From Embiotoca jacksoni (Eukaryota; Chordata; Actinopteri; Embiotocidae): a DNA stretch of 64,000 nucleotides. The DNA lies in assembly GCA_022577435.1 (NCBI GenBank), contig JAKOON010000027.1, forward strand, positions 148,729-212,728, written 5' to 3'. The notes below the pieces were generated by a model. The model ran no database searches and was not told the DNA's origin. It saw nothing but the letters and a program-made list of their open reading frames with translations. Positions 1-12,774 of this stretch are shown here, in pieces. Position numbers and translations under genes: made by a program. Position 1 is the first letter of the stretch; each line of letters starts with the position of its first letter.

Positions 1-193
1 ACCTGCCAATCACACCTCTCCACAATCTACTGACTCATCACGACCTGCCAATCGCACCTCTCCACAATCTACTGACTCATCACGACCTGCCAATCGCACC
101 TCTCCACAATCTACTGACTCATCACGACCTGCCAATCGCACCTCTCCACAATCTACTGACTCATCACGACCTGCCAATCGCACCTCTCCACAG
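1..193. repeat. 42-bp minisatellite, about 4.5 copies, ending at a splice acceptor
   Basis: Tandem 42-bp units, each containing gcacctctccacaatctac and tgactcatcacg, are nearly identical. The array starts before the window. The last unit differs where cacaat becomes cacag, and that AG is the 3' splice site of the first visible prkg1 exon. The array is therefore duplicated acceptor-proximal intron sequence. Confidence 0.9.
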
Positions 194-631
194 GTGAACG
201 TGACCCAGCGGGACTCAGCCAATCAGGAGCCGGTACACCTCAGGGAGCTCACCAGGGGAAACTGGTTTGGAGAGAAAGCGCTGCAGGGGTAAGATCATGT
301 GACCCGACACAACCTATGACCCCCGAACCCTTAACCTCATATCCTGAACCCTTAACATCTAAAATTAAACTTTTTTAAATGAACTCCTTAAAATATGAAA
401 CATTAACGTGTGAATTGAATTTCTTGACGCATAAAGTAAAACTGAGTGGGTTTTTTTTGTCCTGATGGTGGCGCCAGAGGAGAGGTCAAAGGTCACCAAC
501 ATGTTTAGGACCATGAACGTGGACAGAGGGTCTGTGTGTGTGTCCTGCAGTTATTTAGGGTCAAAGGTCAGAGGTCAGAGTCTCAGGGAGTCTGACAGGA
601 AATTACGTCCCAGCAGAGGAGCTCTTGTTAA

Positions 632-685
<54 letters not shown>

Positions 686-960
686 ACAGGGAGGATGTGA
701 GAACAGCCAACGTCATTGCTGCTGGCGCCGTCACCTGCCTGGTCATCGACCGAGAGTAAGACAGTCTGTTTCCTGTTCGTTCACGTGTTCATTCGGTTCA
801 GCTGCATGTCGCTGAGCACACGCTTCATTCACAACATGCCTGAGTCGTGTGTTTAAGTTTATCTGTGAACTGCATCTTTAACAGGGAGCGGGTTTTTATT
901 TCTGGTCCTGTTTGAACCTGCAGAGAGACGCTGCTGCCCTCTGCTGGTCGTCATCAGCAA

Positions 961-1010
<50 letters not shown>

Positions 1011-1197
1011 AGACACACACATAGACAGACACACACCCCCCCCCCCCCCCACACACACACATAGACACACATATAGACACACACACACACATACACAGAC
1101 ACACACACACACACACATAGACACACACATAGACAGACACACACACATAGACACACACAGACACAGACACACACACATAGACACACACACAGACACA

Positions 1198-1233
<36 letters not shown>

Positions 1234-1587
1234 CAGACACACACACATAGACACACACATAGACACACACACGCAAACACACATAGACACACACACAAAC
1301 AAACACACACACACACACACAAACAAACACACAGACACACACACACGCACACATAGACACACACATAGACAGACACACACACACACACACACACAGGTGT
1401 AAAACAATAAACACGCTGAACAACTTGTTTATAAAGTTAATTAATGGAATATATCAGAACATGTTGCTGCGTTCTGATTGGCTGCCGTCTCTCCCTCCTC
1501 AGCTCATTCAAGCATCTGATTGGTGGACTGGACGACGTTTCAAATAAAGGCTACGAGGACGCTGAAGCTAAGGCCAAGTAGGTTTAT

Positions 1588-1656
<69 letters not shown>

Positions 1657-2449
1657 TCGATCATATAAATGATGAGTTGATGAAAATAACGATAAAAGTA
1701 AGTGAAGCTGAAATTGCCGTGTTGCTCCTTCAAGTCTGCGTCACGCGTGTGTCCTTCATCATGTCAGCAGCTGGTCCGTGTTTACAGCGTGTCAGGACAT
1801 TCTGCTCATGTAAGACGAGCTGCAGCCTGAAGACGGACGGGGACTCGAGGACACGGGGACACCGGGACTCAAGGTCTCGGGGACACGAGAACTCGGGGAC
1901 ACCGGAACTTGTCTCCATGTCTCCGTCCGTCACTCAGCAGACTGTTAGCATGTTAATGCTAATCGGAGCACGTTTGGTTTTGTTTGCGAACATTTGACTT
2001 TTCTCACTCATATTACTTTTTTCTATTAAGTGTTTTATGTTGACATTTGTTTAGTTTTGTACAGTAGTATTATCTTGTTTTAAATTCAAATTATAGAAAT
2101 ATATTCATATAAAGCAGATTAAATATGTAAAACATAAAATGATGAAGACGCCAAATAAAAGCACAATTAAAGTTATAAAGACGATGAAATATGATCACAT
2201 AAAATCAACATCAACGTGTTGTTGAAATGTGTTTTTAAAAGCCTTGCTGTTTCCTTCCCATATTTCCCATCATGCACTTCGTGTGTTCAGGTTGAATCTC
2301 GTTGTTCTCAACATCACTGACTAACTTTAGAGTGTTTATGAGTCGCTTCGTCCTCAACGACTGACAGCAGCTTCTGTTTCTGCAGAAATCTGATTCCAGG
2401 AAGTAGACTGGCCCCTGATTGGACACAAACACACACACAGGAGTCTGTT

Positions 2450-2512
<63 letters not shown>

Positions 2513-5500
2513 TGTGTGTGTGGGGAGCGGGTTTTTCTGAGAGTGTCAAGATTTTATTTAGACATGAAATATTAGAGTTAAAAACATCAACATATTTATT
2601 TCTACAAATTCCAATGAAATACATTACCATGGCAACACAATCAGAGACTCTTATGTAATGTTGACCATATTTGGACGAGCTGGGGGAGGAGCCAGCTGTG
2701 GATCTGACCAATCTGATGGGAAACCTGACGATACTACGTCCCGCCCACCGACAGCTGTAACCTGACTGCACCACAGGCCTGTCAATCAAACAGACACGCC
2801 CCCAAAAACAGGTCTTCTTGAATCTTCTTTTCTAATGAATGAGGGATTATTTTCAGATGGACCTCCAGAAAACTAATAAGAAGGAGTGACTTTAGCTAAC
2901 AACACCGAGATAACTGATGGACACATTTTATTCACTTTGGATTTGATGAGAGAAGTTGAATGGGAGTCTATGGAGCCGGAGGCTTTTTGGAGCCGACCTC
3001 TAGTGGCACTCGCTGGTATTGCAGCTGAAGACACTTCTGGATCGGAACCATTTTACAGACCTGAAGCTACGAATTCTTTAATATTCAGTCTGTGAGGTGA
3101 ATGAGAAACCTCTGCATCTTTGGTTCTGAGGACAGGACAGTCTGTCCTCCTGTCTGTCCTCCTGTCTGTTTAATACCGGGCTGCGTTCATTGGCTGAACC
3201 TCTCAGCAATGTTTCCAGCTGCTAAAAATACCTTCATGGCGGTCGTCCTGTCAGGATGTCATTACAGCCTGCAGGACTCGCCCGATCGGACCTGGAGGTC
3301 ATCCTCGCTCCGTCTTTCTGTTTGGACCGTCAAACCTGTTATTATTAAGTATCCGGTAGATTTCCTCGTCCTCCTCTGCGGTCGTGTTCCGGGTTCTGAC
3401 GGCGTCCCGTTCGGTTCTTCGTTGGCCTCGTTTGGACCCTTAATGCTCATAGAGCTGGAGGATCTGGCAACGTCAGCGCCCGCTTGGTACCGTAGGACCA
3501 GAACCTGGACCGCATGCTGCCGCCCTCACACCCGCCCTCACACCCGCCCTCACACCCGCCCTCACCATGTGAGCTGGAGGTGGAGCTCTTCCTTTCAGAA
3601 GGCTCTCCTGCGGACGCTCTGCCGAACCTTCTCCTGACGGCCGAAGAGTTTTAACATCGTGTTTTTAACTTCCGGTTTATTTTCTCAACTAAACTTTGAC
3701 ATTCCTGAAGACGGTTTTTGGTCCGTGTTGGACTGAAGACGGACGAAGTGTCTCGGCTCGAATTCTTCTGGAATAAATAACGTTTGGAGATGAGGGAGCT
3801 GCTGCCCGTCCCGGTGAGGAGGCAGAGAGAGCGGCTCACCAGCCTCCCGACCTCCTCTCCCCCACCCCCGTCCTCCTCCCCCTCCTCCTCCTCCTCCTCC
3901 ATCACCTCCTACTCCATCCAAACCTCCAAGAAGTTCCCATTCTTCCACGTTATCAGATGCTGCAGGTATGACTGGACCTGTGTTGGACGGGTTTGAGGCT
4001 CCGACTGGTTGGCTCCGATGGTTCTGAATGGTTCCTATGGTTCCGTTGGTTCTGTAGGTTCCTATGGTTCCGATGGTTCTGTTGGTTCTGATGGTTCCGT
4101 TGGTTCCAATGGTTCTGATGTTTCCGTTGGTTGCGATGGTTCCGTTGGTTCTGATGTTTCCATTGGTTCCGATGGTTCTGAAGTTTCCGTTGGTTCCGTT
4201 GGTTCTGATGTTTCCGTTGGTTCCGATGATTCTGATGTTTCCGTTGGTTCTGAATGGTTCCTATGGTTCCGTTGGTTCCGTAGGTTCCATTGGTTCCGAT
4301 GGTTCCATTGGTTCTGTTGGTTCTGATGGTTCCGTTGGTTCCAATGGTTCTGATGTTTCCGTTGGTTGCGATGGTTCTGATGTTTCCGTTGGTTCTGATG
4401 GTTCCGATGGTTCCATTGGTTCCGTCTTCACTGACGTGTTTCTGTGTTTTTATTTCCAGATACGAGGCGGAGAACGTCTTCTTCTCCAGTCTGAAGCTCA
4501 ACGACTTCAACATCATCGACACGCTGGGAGTCGGAGGCTTCGGACGCGTCGAGCTGGTATGACCTGAAAAGATCCAAAAAGATCCGTTAATCTCACTGAA
4601 GTTTGTCAACGACTGTTTGGTTTTATCTTCATGTGCTGAAACAGACTGTTTATCAGTTTGAAACCAGGTTCAGATTCAGATCAATCCAGTTTGACGTCCA
4701 GTTCAGAACCGCTCCACATCGGTTTGAGACCCGTTCCAGAGTTCAGTCAAAACTCAGATCAGTGCCAAAATGGTTTGAGAACAGTTTAAAGTTCATTTCA
4801 CATCAGCTTCAGACCAGTTTCAGAGTTCAGTCAGACGTGATTCATCTTAATTCTTAAACTAGATTTATCGTCTCTAACTTGTTTTTTGACTTAACGAGTT
4901 TCTCGGATCAGAAATTTTTCCCAGATGAATCTACAGTCCTGATTTGTTTGCGGGGCTCCCTGCTGATTGGTCGTTACGCTGTGGGAGGGTTAATGTCAGT
5001 TAGTGAGCGCATGCATGGTGTTCTCTGCTGCAGGGGGCGGGGCTAGAGGGTACTGAAGGTTGGAGGGGAAACCCTGCAGAGGGTTTGCCCAAAAACAGGA
5101 AGGAGTTCCCGCTCAGGATCTCCCATCGTCCCTCTGAGATATTTATAGTCTCAGTGTAACTCTGCTCTGAGGAAGAAGGTGACCTCTGACCTTTTGGGCT
5201 GCTGACTGACCCCAAATATTTTCCATCATGTGATGGCTCAGAGCGAATCCTCAGTGCAACCTGAGAGCATTACTGTCGAGTCACATTCCCAGATTGATCT
5301 GCTCTGAATAACTTAGCTTAGCATAAAGACCGGAACCAGAGGAAGCAGTTGGTTCGATCCAAAAGTCACGAAATCCATCCAACAACATCTTTAAAGCTAA
5401 AATAGCTTTTTCTCCCCGTTTCAAGTGTTTAAGCTAAACTAAGCTAGCTGTCTCAACTTGTTTAAGTCTTTATGCTAAGCTAAGCTAGCGGTCTCATCTT

Positions 5501-8500
5501 GTTTAAGTCTTTGTACTAAACTAAGCTAGCGGTCTCGTTTTGTTTCCAATCCTGTTGCTAAGCTAACTGAGCTGTTTTGCCTTATTTCCAGACTTATGCT
5601 AAGCTAAGCTAGCTGTGTCCCCCTGTTTCCAGTTTTTCTGCTAAACTAACGCTTGTATCCAGTCATACGCTAAGCTAAGCCCATTTTTTTCCCCGTTTCC
5701 TGTCTTTATGCTAAGCTAAGTTAGCTGTTTTGCCTTATTTCCGGACTTATACTAAGCTAAGTTAACTGTATTCTCCTGTATCCAGTCATATGCTAAGCTA
5801 AGCTCGTGGTTTCCTCCTGTTTCCAGTCTTCATGCTAAGATAAACTAACCAACCACCTGCTTGCTCTATTTTCATATTTCACACAGACACGACAGAAACA
5901 GAATCTTTGGTAGAAGAAGAAGAATCTTTGTGTCCTCCCAGACTAAAGATCGTAAATCTCTTCATGATGTCATCATAGTGAAAACCAGCTGCTGGTGTCG
6001 GTTTCTGAGCGACCGCTGCGACATGTCGGAGCTCAGATAACATAACGTGAAGCACACGTCTGTAAATAGAGGGTTGCGTAACATTGTATGAAGACGGCGG
6101 CGAGGTGTTTACAAGCTGCTCGACTGATGGAGGGTTCAGATGTCAGACGTTTAAAAAAAAAAAAGGGCCCAACGGTCGTATTCAGGAGATCTGTGACCGA
6201 TGAGAACTGTCAGGACTCAGTGCTAACAGCAGAATGCTCAGTGTGCCGCCACATTTGTACCTCAGCTGTCATTGTGAACGTTGTTACTCCTGCCGAGGGT
6301 CTGAAGGGGGCGCTGTGTGTTCAGGTGCAGCTGAAGAGCGACGCGGCGAAGACGTTCGCCATGAAGATCCTGAAGAAGCGTCACATCGTGGACACGAGGC
6401 AGCAGGAGCACATCCGCTCGGAGAAACACATCATGACCGAGGCGCACTCTGACTTCATCGTCAGGTGATCAGCAGGAAGCAGCATCAGTCTAATCTTCCA
6501 GGTTTACAAAATAAAACAAAACATATTTCTTTTGGTCCTGACTTTCAAAATATATCATTGAGTTGTTTTTTAACAAAACTATGGCTGCTGAGAAAATATA
6601 ATTATCAATTTACTTTAAAGAATCTTTCGAATGTGGTTCTGGCTTCCAAAACAAAAGCTGGCTTCAAATTAAAAGTTTCAATAGACGTAGTTTCTAAAGA
6701 AATATGTTTCTTATGAAAAGAAAGGAACAGTTGAAAAGAACTTTATCGAATATCAAACAGAAAACCGAAATGATTTCATCTGTACACACATTTTTTTTTG
6801 TCATTTGTTCAAAGGTTGTACCGCACCTTTAAGGACCGTAAGTACCTGTACATGCTGCTGGAGGCGTGTCTGGGCGGAGAGGTGTGGACGCTGCTGAGAG
6901 ACAGGTACACGTCGCTCACCTGAAGCCCACCGGGTTCAAGCAGACAGACTGCTGACGTACAAATATGACCTGTTTCAGGGGTTCATTCGAAGACTCGACC
7001 ACCAGGTTCTACACGGGCTGCGTGGTCGAAGCGTTCGCCTACCTGCACGCCAAAGGCATCATCTACCGAGACCTGAAGCCGGAGAACCTCCTGCTGGACA
7101 GCCGAGGATACGCCAAGCTGGTACGTTTAGTTCTCACCAAATACATCCAACCTCTCAGTCATGTTTAAACAGAAATGTCCGAAAACTGTTGATGAACAAA
7201 TTGGAAAATGTTCGATAACCGTCATGATTTAGAGTTGAAATGTCGGTTTTAAAGGTTTCCAGCCTCGTACGAAGTTTTGACATTTTTTCAAAAAGCCTAA
7301 TTTAAAGCGTCCAGTTCGAATGTTCAGGATTGTGGTTGAACTCGAAATCTGCTCTGAATTTTCAACTTATTCTGATGTTTTATCGACACAAACAAATCTT
7401 TAATATTTAAAATAAAATGAAAAGTGGTGACTTTTTTTCCGCTGTTAATCCTTTAAACAAAGCGTTTGATCAAAACAAAGTTAATATGAACAGCTGTTAG
7501 AATAAGATACAACAACAATATTAACTGATTACTGAGTAAAAACAAATCCGTAAACATTATTTACTTTTATAGTCACAGTTTAAAAGTGTCATAAAGGATT
7601 CAACTGGAGATTTTTGGTTTCGGTATCTTGAAAAGTGTTTGAATTTCACTCTGAAAAAGCTGCATGAACTGATTTTGACCTCTTTAGTTCCTATAAATCA
7701 GTAAGTGTTAAGAAAAAGACCTGTTTTTGTTTGATTTAGATTTTGTCCAGAAATCAGTTGGTTCTTCTTTTTGTTTGAAGGAACGCCAACAGAACGTTTC
7801 ATAGAACCATCTGCAGTCGTTTTGACTGAGAGTCACCTGATCAGACAGGACGATAAATGATAAAATATACAGTGTGAGTTGCGTGTTTTCCAGGTGGACT
7901 TTGGTTTCGCTAAGAAGATCGGTTTCTGTAAGAAAACGTGGACGTTCTGCGGGACGCCGGAGTACGTCGCTCCGGAGATCATCCTCAACAAGGGCCATGA
8001 CGTCTCGGCAGACTATTGGTCTCTGGGCATCCTCATGTATGAGCTGCTGACCGGCAGGTGAGGACGCGAACAGTTGAGTTCGGTAGAGTCCGGTAGTCCG
8101 GTACAGTCAGTCCGGTAGAGTCCAACGGTTTGTTTTATATCCGCAGTCCTCCGTTCTCGGGTCCCGATCCGATGAAAACCTACAACATCATCCTGAGAGG
8201 CATCGACATGATCGAGTTCCCCAAGAAGATCACCAAGAACGCCGCCAACCTCATCAAAAAGCTCTGCAGGTAGGGGGCGCTGTGAGTGGATTAGTATTAT
8301 ATAATTAATATATATATATATATAATAAGTGTTGAACCGTGGCTGTCTGTGCTGATAGAGATAATCCTTCGGAGCGACTTGGGAACCTGAAGAACGGAGT
8401 CAAAGACATCCAGAAGCACAAGTGAGTCAGCTGTCCACATACTTTTGGTCATATTGTGTGTTTATAGTTATAAACTCCAGATGAAACTGATGAGGTTGTG

Positions 8501-9308
8501 TGTGTTCAGGTGGTTCGAAGGTTTTAACTGGGAGGGTCTGAAGAAAGGAACTCTGACTCCGCCCATCACACCTGACGTGAGTAGAAATAAAATTCACAAA
8601 ACTCATCTTCTGCTTTCATCAAAGAAATACACGGAATCCCTGAAGTCTGACGTTCCTGACATTCAAAGGTTTATAGTCTGGAAAATATGTTTAACGTGTG
8701 ACTTTCTGTTGGGACATCAATTCATTTCCAAAAAAATCTAAAACAGAAAAGGCCACATTTAAACAAAGAAGGGGTTCAGTCCCTCTCAGGGATGCTCAGA
8801 TCTCAGAAGTGATGACATTTGTTGATGGAATAAAGATCATGAGATGAAGCTGAAAGTTCTTAAATGGATCTGTGAGCTTAAATTATTTGGTTTCATCACT
8901 AAGAAACCATTTATAGTTCAAATATTTAGACGTTTAGGTGTTTCCATTGAATTAAATACTTCAATAAAATTCAGCACAAAAGTCCAGTTGGAAATTCACT
9001 ACAATCACAACTGAACTAAACATTTAACGGATCGATACTTTGGTATAACGTCGACAGATGCTCAGATACCTGATGGTGTATATATATATTTATATGTCCT
9101 GATATTATCATAAACCTGTCATAAAGGGTTTTAAACAGTGTTTTACACTTTAAGAGTGCTGAATTCACGTCAGTCAGAAGGTACCAGAGAAGTGTGCCTT
9201 GTGTTCCAGGTCTCCTCTCCGACCGACACCAGTCACTTCGACAGTTTCCCAGAAGACACAGAAGAACCGCCGCCAGACGACAACTCTGGGTGGGACTATG
9301 ACTTTTAA
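194..9308 (+). CDS. prkg1: cGMP-dependent protein kinase 1, 3' portion (12 exons, partial at 5' end)
   Basis: Serine/threonine kinase activated by cGMP in NO/natriuretic-peptide signalling. Exons, all with GT-AG borders and matching phases: 194-288, 690-755, 1503-1577, 4460-4556, 6325-6464, 6815-6904, 6979-7120, 7894-8057, 8147-8269, 8359-8421, 8510-8576, 9210-9308. They give about 406 residues. Seen in order: end of the cGMP-B pocket (GNWFGEKALQGEDVRTANVI), the glycine loop LGVGGFGRVEL, the catalytic lysine in FAMKILKKRH, YRDLKPENLL, VDFGFAKK, activation loop TWTFCGTPEYVAPE, and the AGC-kinase tail ending GWDYDF. Human PRKG1 is nearly identical, so assignment to type 1 rather than prkg2 is firm; whether this is the teleost a or b paralogue is unknown. 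One oddity: IGFCKKTW replaces human IGFGKKTW before the activation loop. The upstream dimerisation and cGMP-A exons lie left of the window. Confidence 0.96.
634..683. repeat. (GT)n microsatellite abutting the acceptor of a prkg1 exon
   Basis: About 24 GT dinucleotides run directly into tccacag, the acceptor of the prkg1 exon at 690. The repeat stands in for the usual polypyrimidine tract. Confidence 0.95.
962..1395. repeat. Compound (CA)n/(TAGACA)n microsatellite with a C-run
   Basis: 434 bp of CA repeat punctuated by taga and caga interruptions, with a run of about 17 C near 1035-1050. It lies in the prkg1 intron between 755 and 1503. Long Cys-Val frames on the minus strand here are artefacts. 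Confidence 0.95.
1590..1652. repeat. (CA)n microsatellite 12 bp after a prkg1 donor
   Basis: About 31 CA units begin 12 bp downstream of the donor that ends the exon at 1577. Confidence 0.95.
2451..2523. repeat. (GT)n microsatellite
   Basis: About 35 GT units in the long prkg1 intron (1578-4459). The rest of 1653-2650 shows no gene or recognisable element to me. Confidence 0.95.
2655..3105 (+). repeat. Dispersed repeat, copy 1 (unclassified, about 440 bp)
   Basis: Runs from gaccatatttggacgag to cagtctgtgaggtgaatg and is about 98% identical by eye to 37810-38235. A short frame beginning MTLANNTEITDG is open in both copies, but it is only 69 codons in this one and has no codon-level conservation signal that I can judge. 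A third, decayed and inverted piece lies at 54947-55073. It is a non-autonomous mobile or dispersed element of a family I cannot name. It sits in a prkg1 intron. Confidence 0.8.
3668..3675. promoter_or_regulatory. ETS-type site (acttccgg) upstream of the candidate alternative exon
   Basis: The octamer acttccgg matches the ETS-family core. It lies about 115 bp upstream of the ATG at 3790. An AT-rich ggaataaataa element is at 3770-3780. Together they are compatible with an internal promoter, but this is inference only. Confidence 0.3.
3790..3965 (+). CDS. prkg1: Candidate alternative first coding exon of prkg1 (kinase-only isoform)
   Basis: An open frame starts with ATG at 3790 (MRELLPVPVRRQRERL...), runs through a Pro/Ser-rich stretch and ends KKFPFFHVIRCC. 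It is followed by a consensus donor, cag|gtatga, at 3966. The exon is 176 nt (58 codons plus 2 nt), the same phase as the constitutive exon ending at 1577. It would therefore splice in frame to 4460 and give RYEAENVFFSS, placing a new 58-residue leader directly on the kinase domain with both cGMP sites missing. What is seen is the frame, the donor and the phase. Transcription from here is inferred. It could be a chance ORF, since phase alone fits one time in three. Confidence 0.45.
4009..4434. repeat. Minisatellite of ggttcc/gatggttctgtt hexamer-dodecamer units
   Basis: 425 bp of variants of ggttccgatggttctgttgg and gatgtttccgtt fill the space between the candidate alternative exon and the exon at 4460. 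Its open frames on both strands are low-complexity artefacts. Confidence 0.9.
5290..5870. repeat. Dispersed repeat with locally amplified gctaagctaagctagc motif
   Basis: The start (cttagcataaagaccggaac, then aaatccatccaacaacatc) looks like a dispersed element common in percomorph fish. From 5410 onward, 40-60 bp units built on ttatgctaagctaagctag plus tgtttccagtc are repeated about ten times with divergence. A faint related piece, tagcctagcttagcattgaa, is at 11541-11560. It lies in the prkg1 intron 4557-6324. The rest of that intron shows nothing recognisable. Confidence 0.65.
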
Positions 9309-12051
9309 AGATGGCACGAGCTCACGACGAACACAAAAATCCACGAGGCCGAACAAAGACGAGCGACGTTGTAGCGGACGTTTCCCGTTTCCACCTGAAG
9401 CACCGTACGATGGCTGTGTTGGTTTTAAGCACAGATGGACGCTGTGGGAATATTGTAGCTTTTCTAGATTTCAGATGCTGCCAGGGTTCGAGAACATAAC
9501 TCAACGTTGGATCTACAAACATCCCAGCAGCACAAAAAAATACATTTCTAGGAGAAAGGTCTCGTAAGCCCTGATTCCTTTTTCGGCTGCAGAAAGGTTT
9601 TGGGTATGTTCCTCCGTCAGCAATCAGCAACCTGTGTACATCTTTCTTTAAGCTCCATGTGTTGCTGCAAGACTTTGTGTCCCACATTCTGCTGCAAGAA
9701 ACCTCTCCATCAAATCTCTGAGAGCAGGAAACCAGCTGTAAAGACGTTTGACCGACGCCGATGTGATCCTAACCCTATTCCTCCAGATTCGACCCTCTAA
9801 CGAACCCTCAACAACTTCTTGTTTCACTGCAGCTGAACTTTGGGTGTCTTCACCCATCAGTGGTCGGTTTTATGTCCAGGTGATGCTGCAGCATCAGAGG
9901 CGGCTGGTTCATGATGTCACCAGAAAGCTGCTGCTTCAGCCAGGTAGTGAAGCCACCTGAAGCTGGAGCTCGTACCCGAGAACCAAGACTGTCTTTGTGG
10001 TATTTTCAATGCTGCGTTGTGTGGAAATGTGAACCTCTGAAGCAGTTCAGAACTGTAAGAACACAAAGCTTCATTCCCGTGACTTGAGGAGCCGACTCTT
10101 TACACATCTGGGAACAGGATGGGTGGAGGTCATCCCTCATTTCCATCCCAGCGTTGCCTTGTTTGTTGAACCAGCTCTGGCAGCAGAGAACTAGAGAACT
10201 GATGAAGGCTTCAGAAGGTCCTTCGGGTACCTCACGTCATCTTTTCTCTGCAGCCAATGGAAAACCTCCTGCTCCTGTGAAGTGTCCTTGATCGCTGCCT
10301 GACACTTGACCTTTGACCCCTGCGAGGGAGATCTCTCTACTGCTGCCTGTATGTGGTCGTTTTTAGAACCACCAGTCCAGGTTCAGCTCTGTGAGGGAGG
10401 GCTGGTGGACCGTCGAACCTCTGAACTGACAAACCTGAGGTCACCTTGATGCCTTCACTCCTCACTTCATTTTCTGGAACTAAAAATCCAAAGACGTTGG
10501 CTGTTGTAGCTGTTTTCACCTCCAGTGGAGGATTGGAGGGAGGTGACGCAAACATTTCCTCTTTTTAACTTTCCTTTCGGTCATTCTTTATGTTGTAAAT
10601 CTTTAAAGCATGAGAACAGATATTTTGTAGATGTTTCCAAGACTTCCTACATATTTTTGCAGATAAACACTCAAGACGTGGATAAATATCTTTGACAAAA
10701 AGAAAATAAGACTATTAGGAAAGTTTGTTTGAGGTTCAGGACGGAGTTGTTCGCTGTCGTATTTTAAATGGACTCACTTAAATAACATCTCTTAACTGTA
10801 TACGTCAGGGTGGAGTCAGACACGTGATGTCATCATGTATGCTGCCACCTTGTGGTAACAGCTTACTGCTACAACTTCAATGGACATCACAGATGTCAAA
10901 GACTTGTTGTTGGTGACTAAATTAGAAAATATCTAAAAAATATGAAGAATCAAAGCATCAAAATTATACAAAATAAGATACGAGTGCGATGAAAATCATG
11001 AACGCTGTTGTTTACGTCCTTACCTGCTTCACACGCAGCATTAAAACGTGTCCACTAGAGGGCAGAGCTTCCAGAACATAAGAGGACGAAACTGATGAGC
11101 TGCAACATGAAAGCAAGCCTTCGTTCTCTGAAGTCCTGATTACTGTCACATGCTTACAATGTGGACATCTAGAAATGTTGAGTTCAAGTGGACGTGTGGT
11201 CTTGAGGATTTGTTTTGTTTTCGCAAATGAAGAGTTAAATGTGTTTATTTGAATATGTATTGATGACATATTTTGTAGCCTTTTGTAAAAGCAGCTACTA
11301 GTTGTTCCACTTTGGTACGAAGTCTTCATGTTAGCTGTCAGATTTTTATTTTTTGGTAAAGTAATCAGTGACGTGATGCATGAAAACAGTGATAAAAGTG
11401 TGTTTAGGTTTCACCACCAGAGGGCAGAATTCAGCCAGACACCATCAAATAAAGCAGTGCTCGACTCCCTCGTTGAATAAATACTTTTAATCGAGATGAT
11501 CAGATGAATGTCTGCGTTTTAACTGCAGAGTTGGAGGAAGTTAGCCTAGCTTAGCATTGAAACTGGAAGCAGCTAGAAAATCTTCCAACAGCTCTGCAAT
11601 TTAGTCACAGAATCATTTACGATTAACTTTTACTTTAACTATTACCTGGTGGGAAGCAGGTGAGAGATTGTGTCCTTGTTTTGCGGCTGATATCAAAGTC
11701 TATATGATACACCACTAACCCCTCTGAATGTCAATAATTAACACGGTAGACTATATCTCAGTTAATAAACATGTCAAATATCTTGATTAAATGTGTTTTA
11801 ACACTCTAAGTTAAAACAGAAAAAACAACTGATGGTTTAAAGAAAAAGAACAGAATCAGCTTTAAAAAAAAAAAATTTAAAAAAAAAAATTAAAAGATGT
11901 GTTTAGACCAGAAGTACAAATCTTCATGTTTATATTGAATTTCAGTGATAATATTTTGTGGTTATGAGTTTGTGGGATGAAGCTCGTGTGTCAGTGATTT
12001 ATTTGTATATATTGTGAATATTGTGCTTGATGGTGTATCAGCTGTTTGTTG

Positions 12052-12093
<42 letters not shown>
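12052..12093. repeat. (ATT)n microsatellite
   Basis: 14 perfect ATT units within the probable prkg1 3' UTR. Confidence 0.95.
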
Positions 12094-12212
12094 TCAGAAG
12101 AGACCTTCTGACTCTCTTACTGTCTCTCAGTTCAAAAAAGCTTTATGGTCATGACTGTTAAAAACAAAACAAAAACTGTTTTGCCAAAGCAGATGAATCT
12201 GTTTAAAAAAAA

Positions 12213-12218
12213 AATAAA
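12213..12218 (+). terminator. prkg1: Candidate poly(A) signal for prkg1
   Basis: AATAAA within an A-rich stretch, followed about 20-30 bp later by a T/G-rich segment (gggctttgctctttatttaa). It is the best-placed hexamer for the long 3' UTR. Confidence 0.45.
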
Positions 12219-12774
12219 AGTTGTTTTAAAAAAATGGGCTTTGCTCTTTATTTAATTCTTTAAGTTTAAAGCACATCACAGAAATCAGGTACATGTTGTT
12301 TGAAAAGTCTAGTTGCACATCACTTCCAAATTCGGAAAGTAAATAAATTAAGTTGATTGAACTTTTAAATGTGTATTCTTATTATTTTAACGTCTATTAG
12401 TGAAATAATGTTTTAATTAGAAAAATGTAAGTTTTAAAAATGATTTAATCCAAATAACTAGGAAAAAAAGAATACACAAAGTTTATATAACTTTATTATA
12501 TAGTTTAATTATAATATTTCGTTTACATTTTGCTAAAAAACGAAAATAAATGTCCTGTCAATTCTTTCAGTCGGTGGTGGAAAAAGTCTTCAGATCCATT
12601 TCTTGTTTCAAGTGCTCTACGTTGTTCCTTTCATTTGCAAAGTTACCTTTTGAAAAGTATTTTTTCACAATAATCTTTAAAAATGATATAAGACATTAAA
12701 CACGTTGTGGAGTCCGGAATTGTCTTTTTAAAATAATATCGAACTTCCTCACATACCCTAAATGAAGTTTCATG

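Larger units (their letters stand above)
9309..12240 (+). other. prkg1: Probable prkg1 3' UTR
   Basis: About 2.9 kb after the prkg1 stop without a supportable coding frame. It becomes AT-rich toward 12 kb, contains an (ATT)n tract at 12052-12093, and ends near an AATAAA. PRKG1 mRNAs in vertebrates have long 3' UTRs, so most of this is likely UTR, but the true cleavage site cannot be read from sequence alone. Confidence 0.5.

Noticed and set aside
2886..3095. Short frame MTLANNTEITDGHILF, also at 38043
   Set aside because: It is open in two nearly identical copies of a dispersed repeat, which explains the similarity. It is 69 codons, without a known domain, and the second copy runs on into minisatellite sequence.
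9174..10555. Several 60-120-codon frames after the prkg1 stop
   Set aside because: They overlap one another on both strands in 3' UTR sequence and show no homology or splice context.
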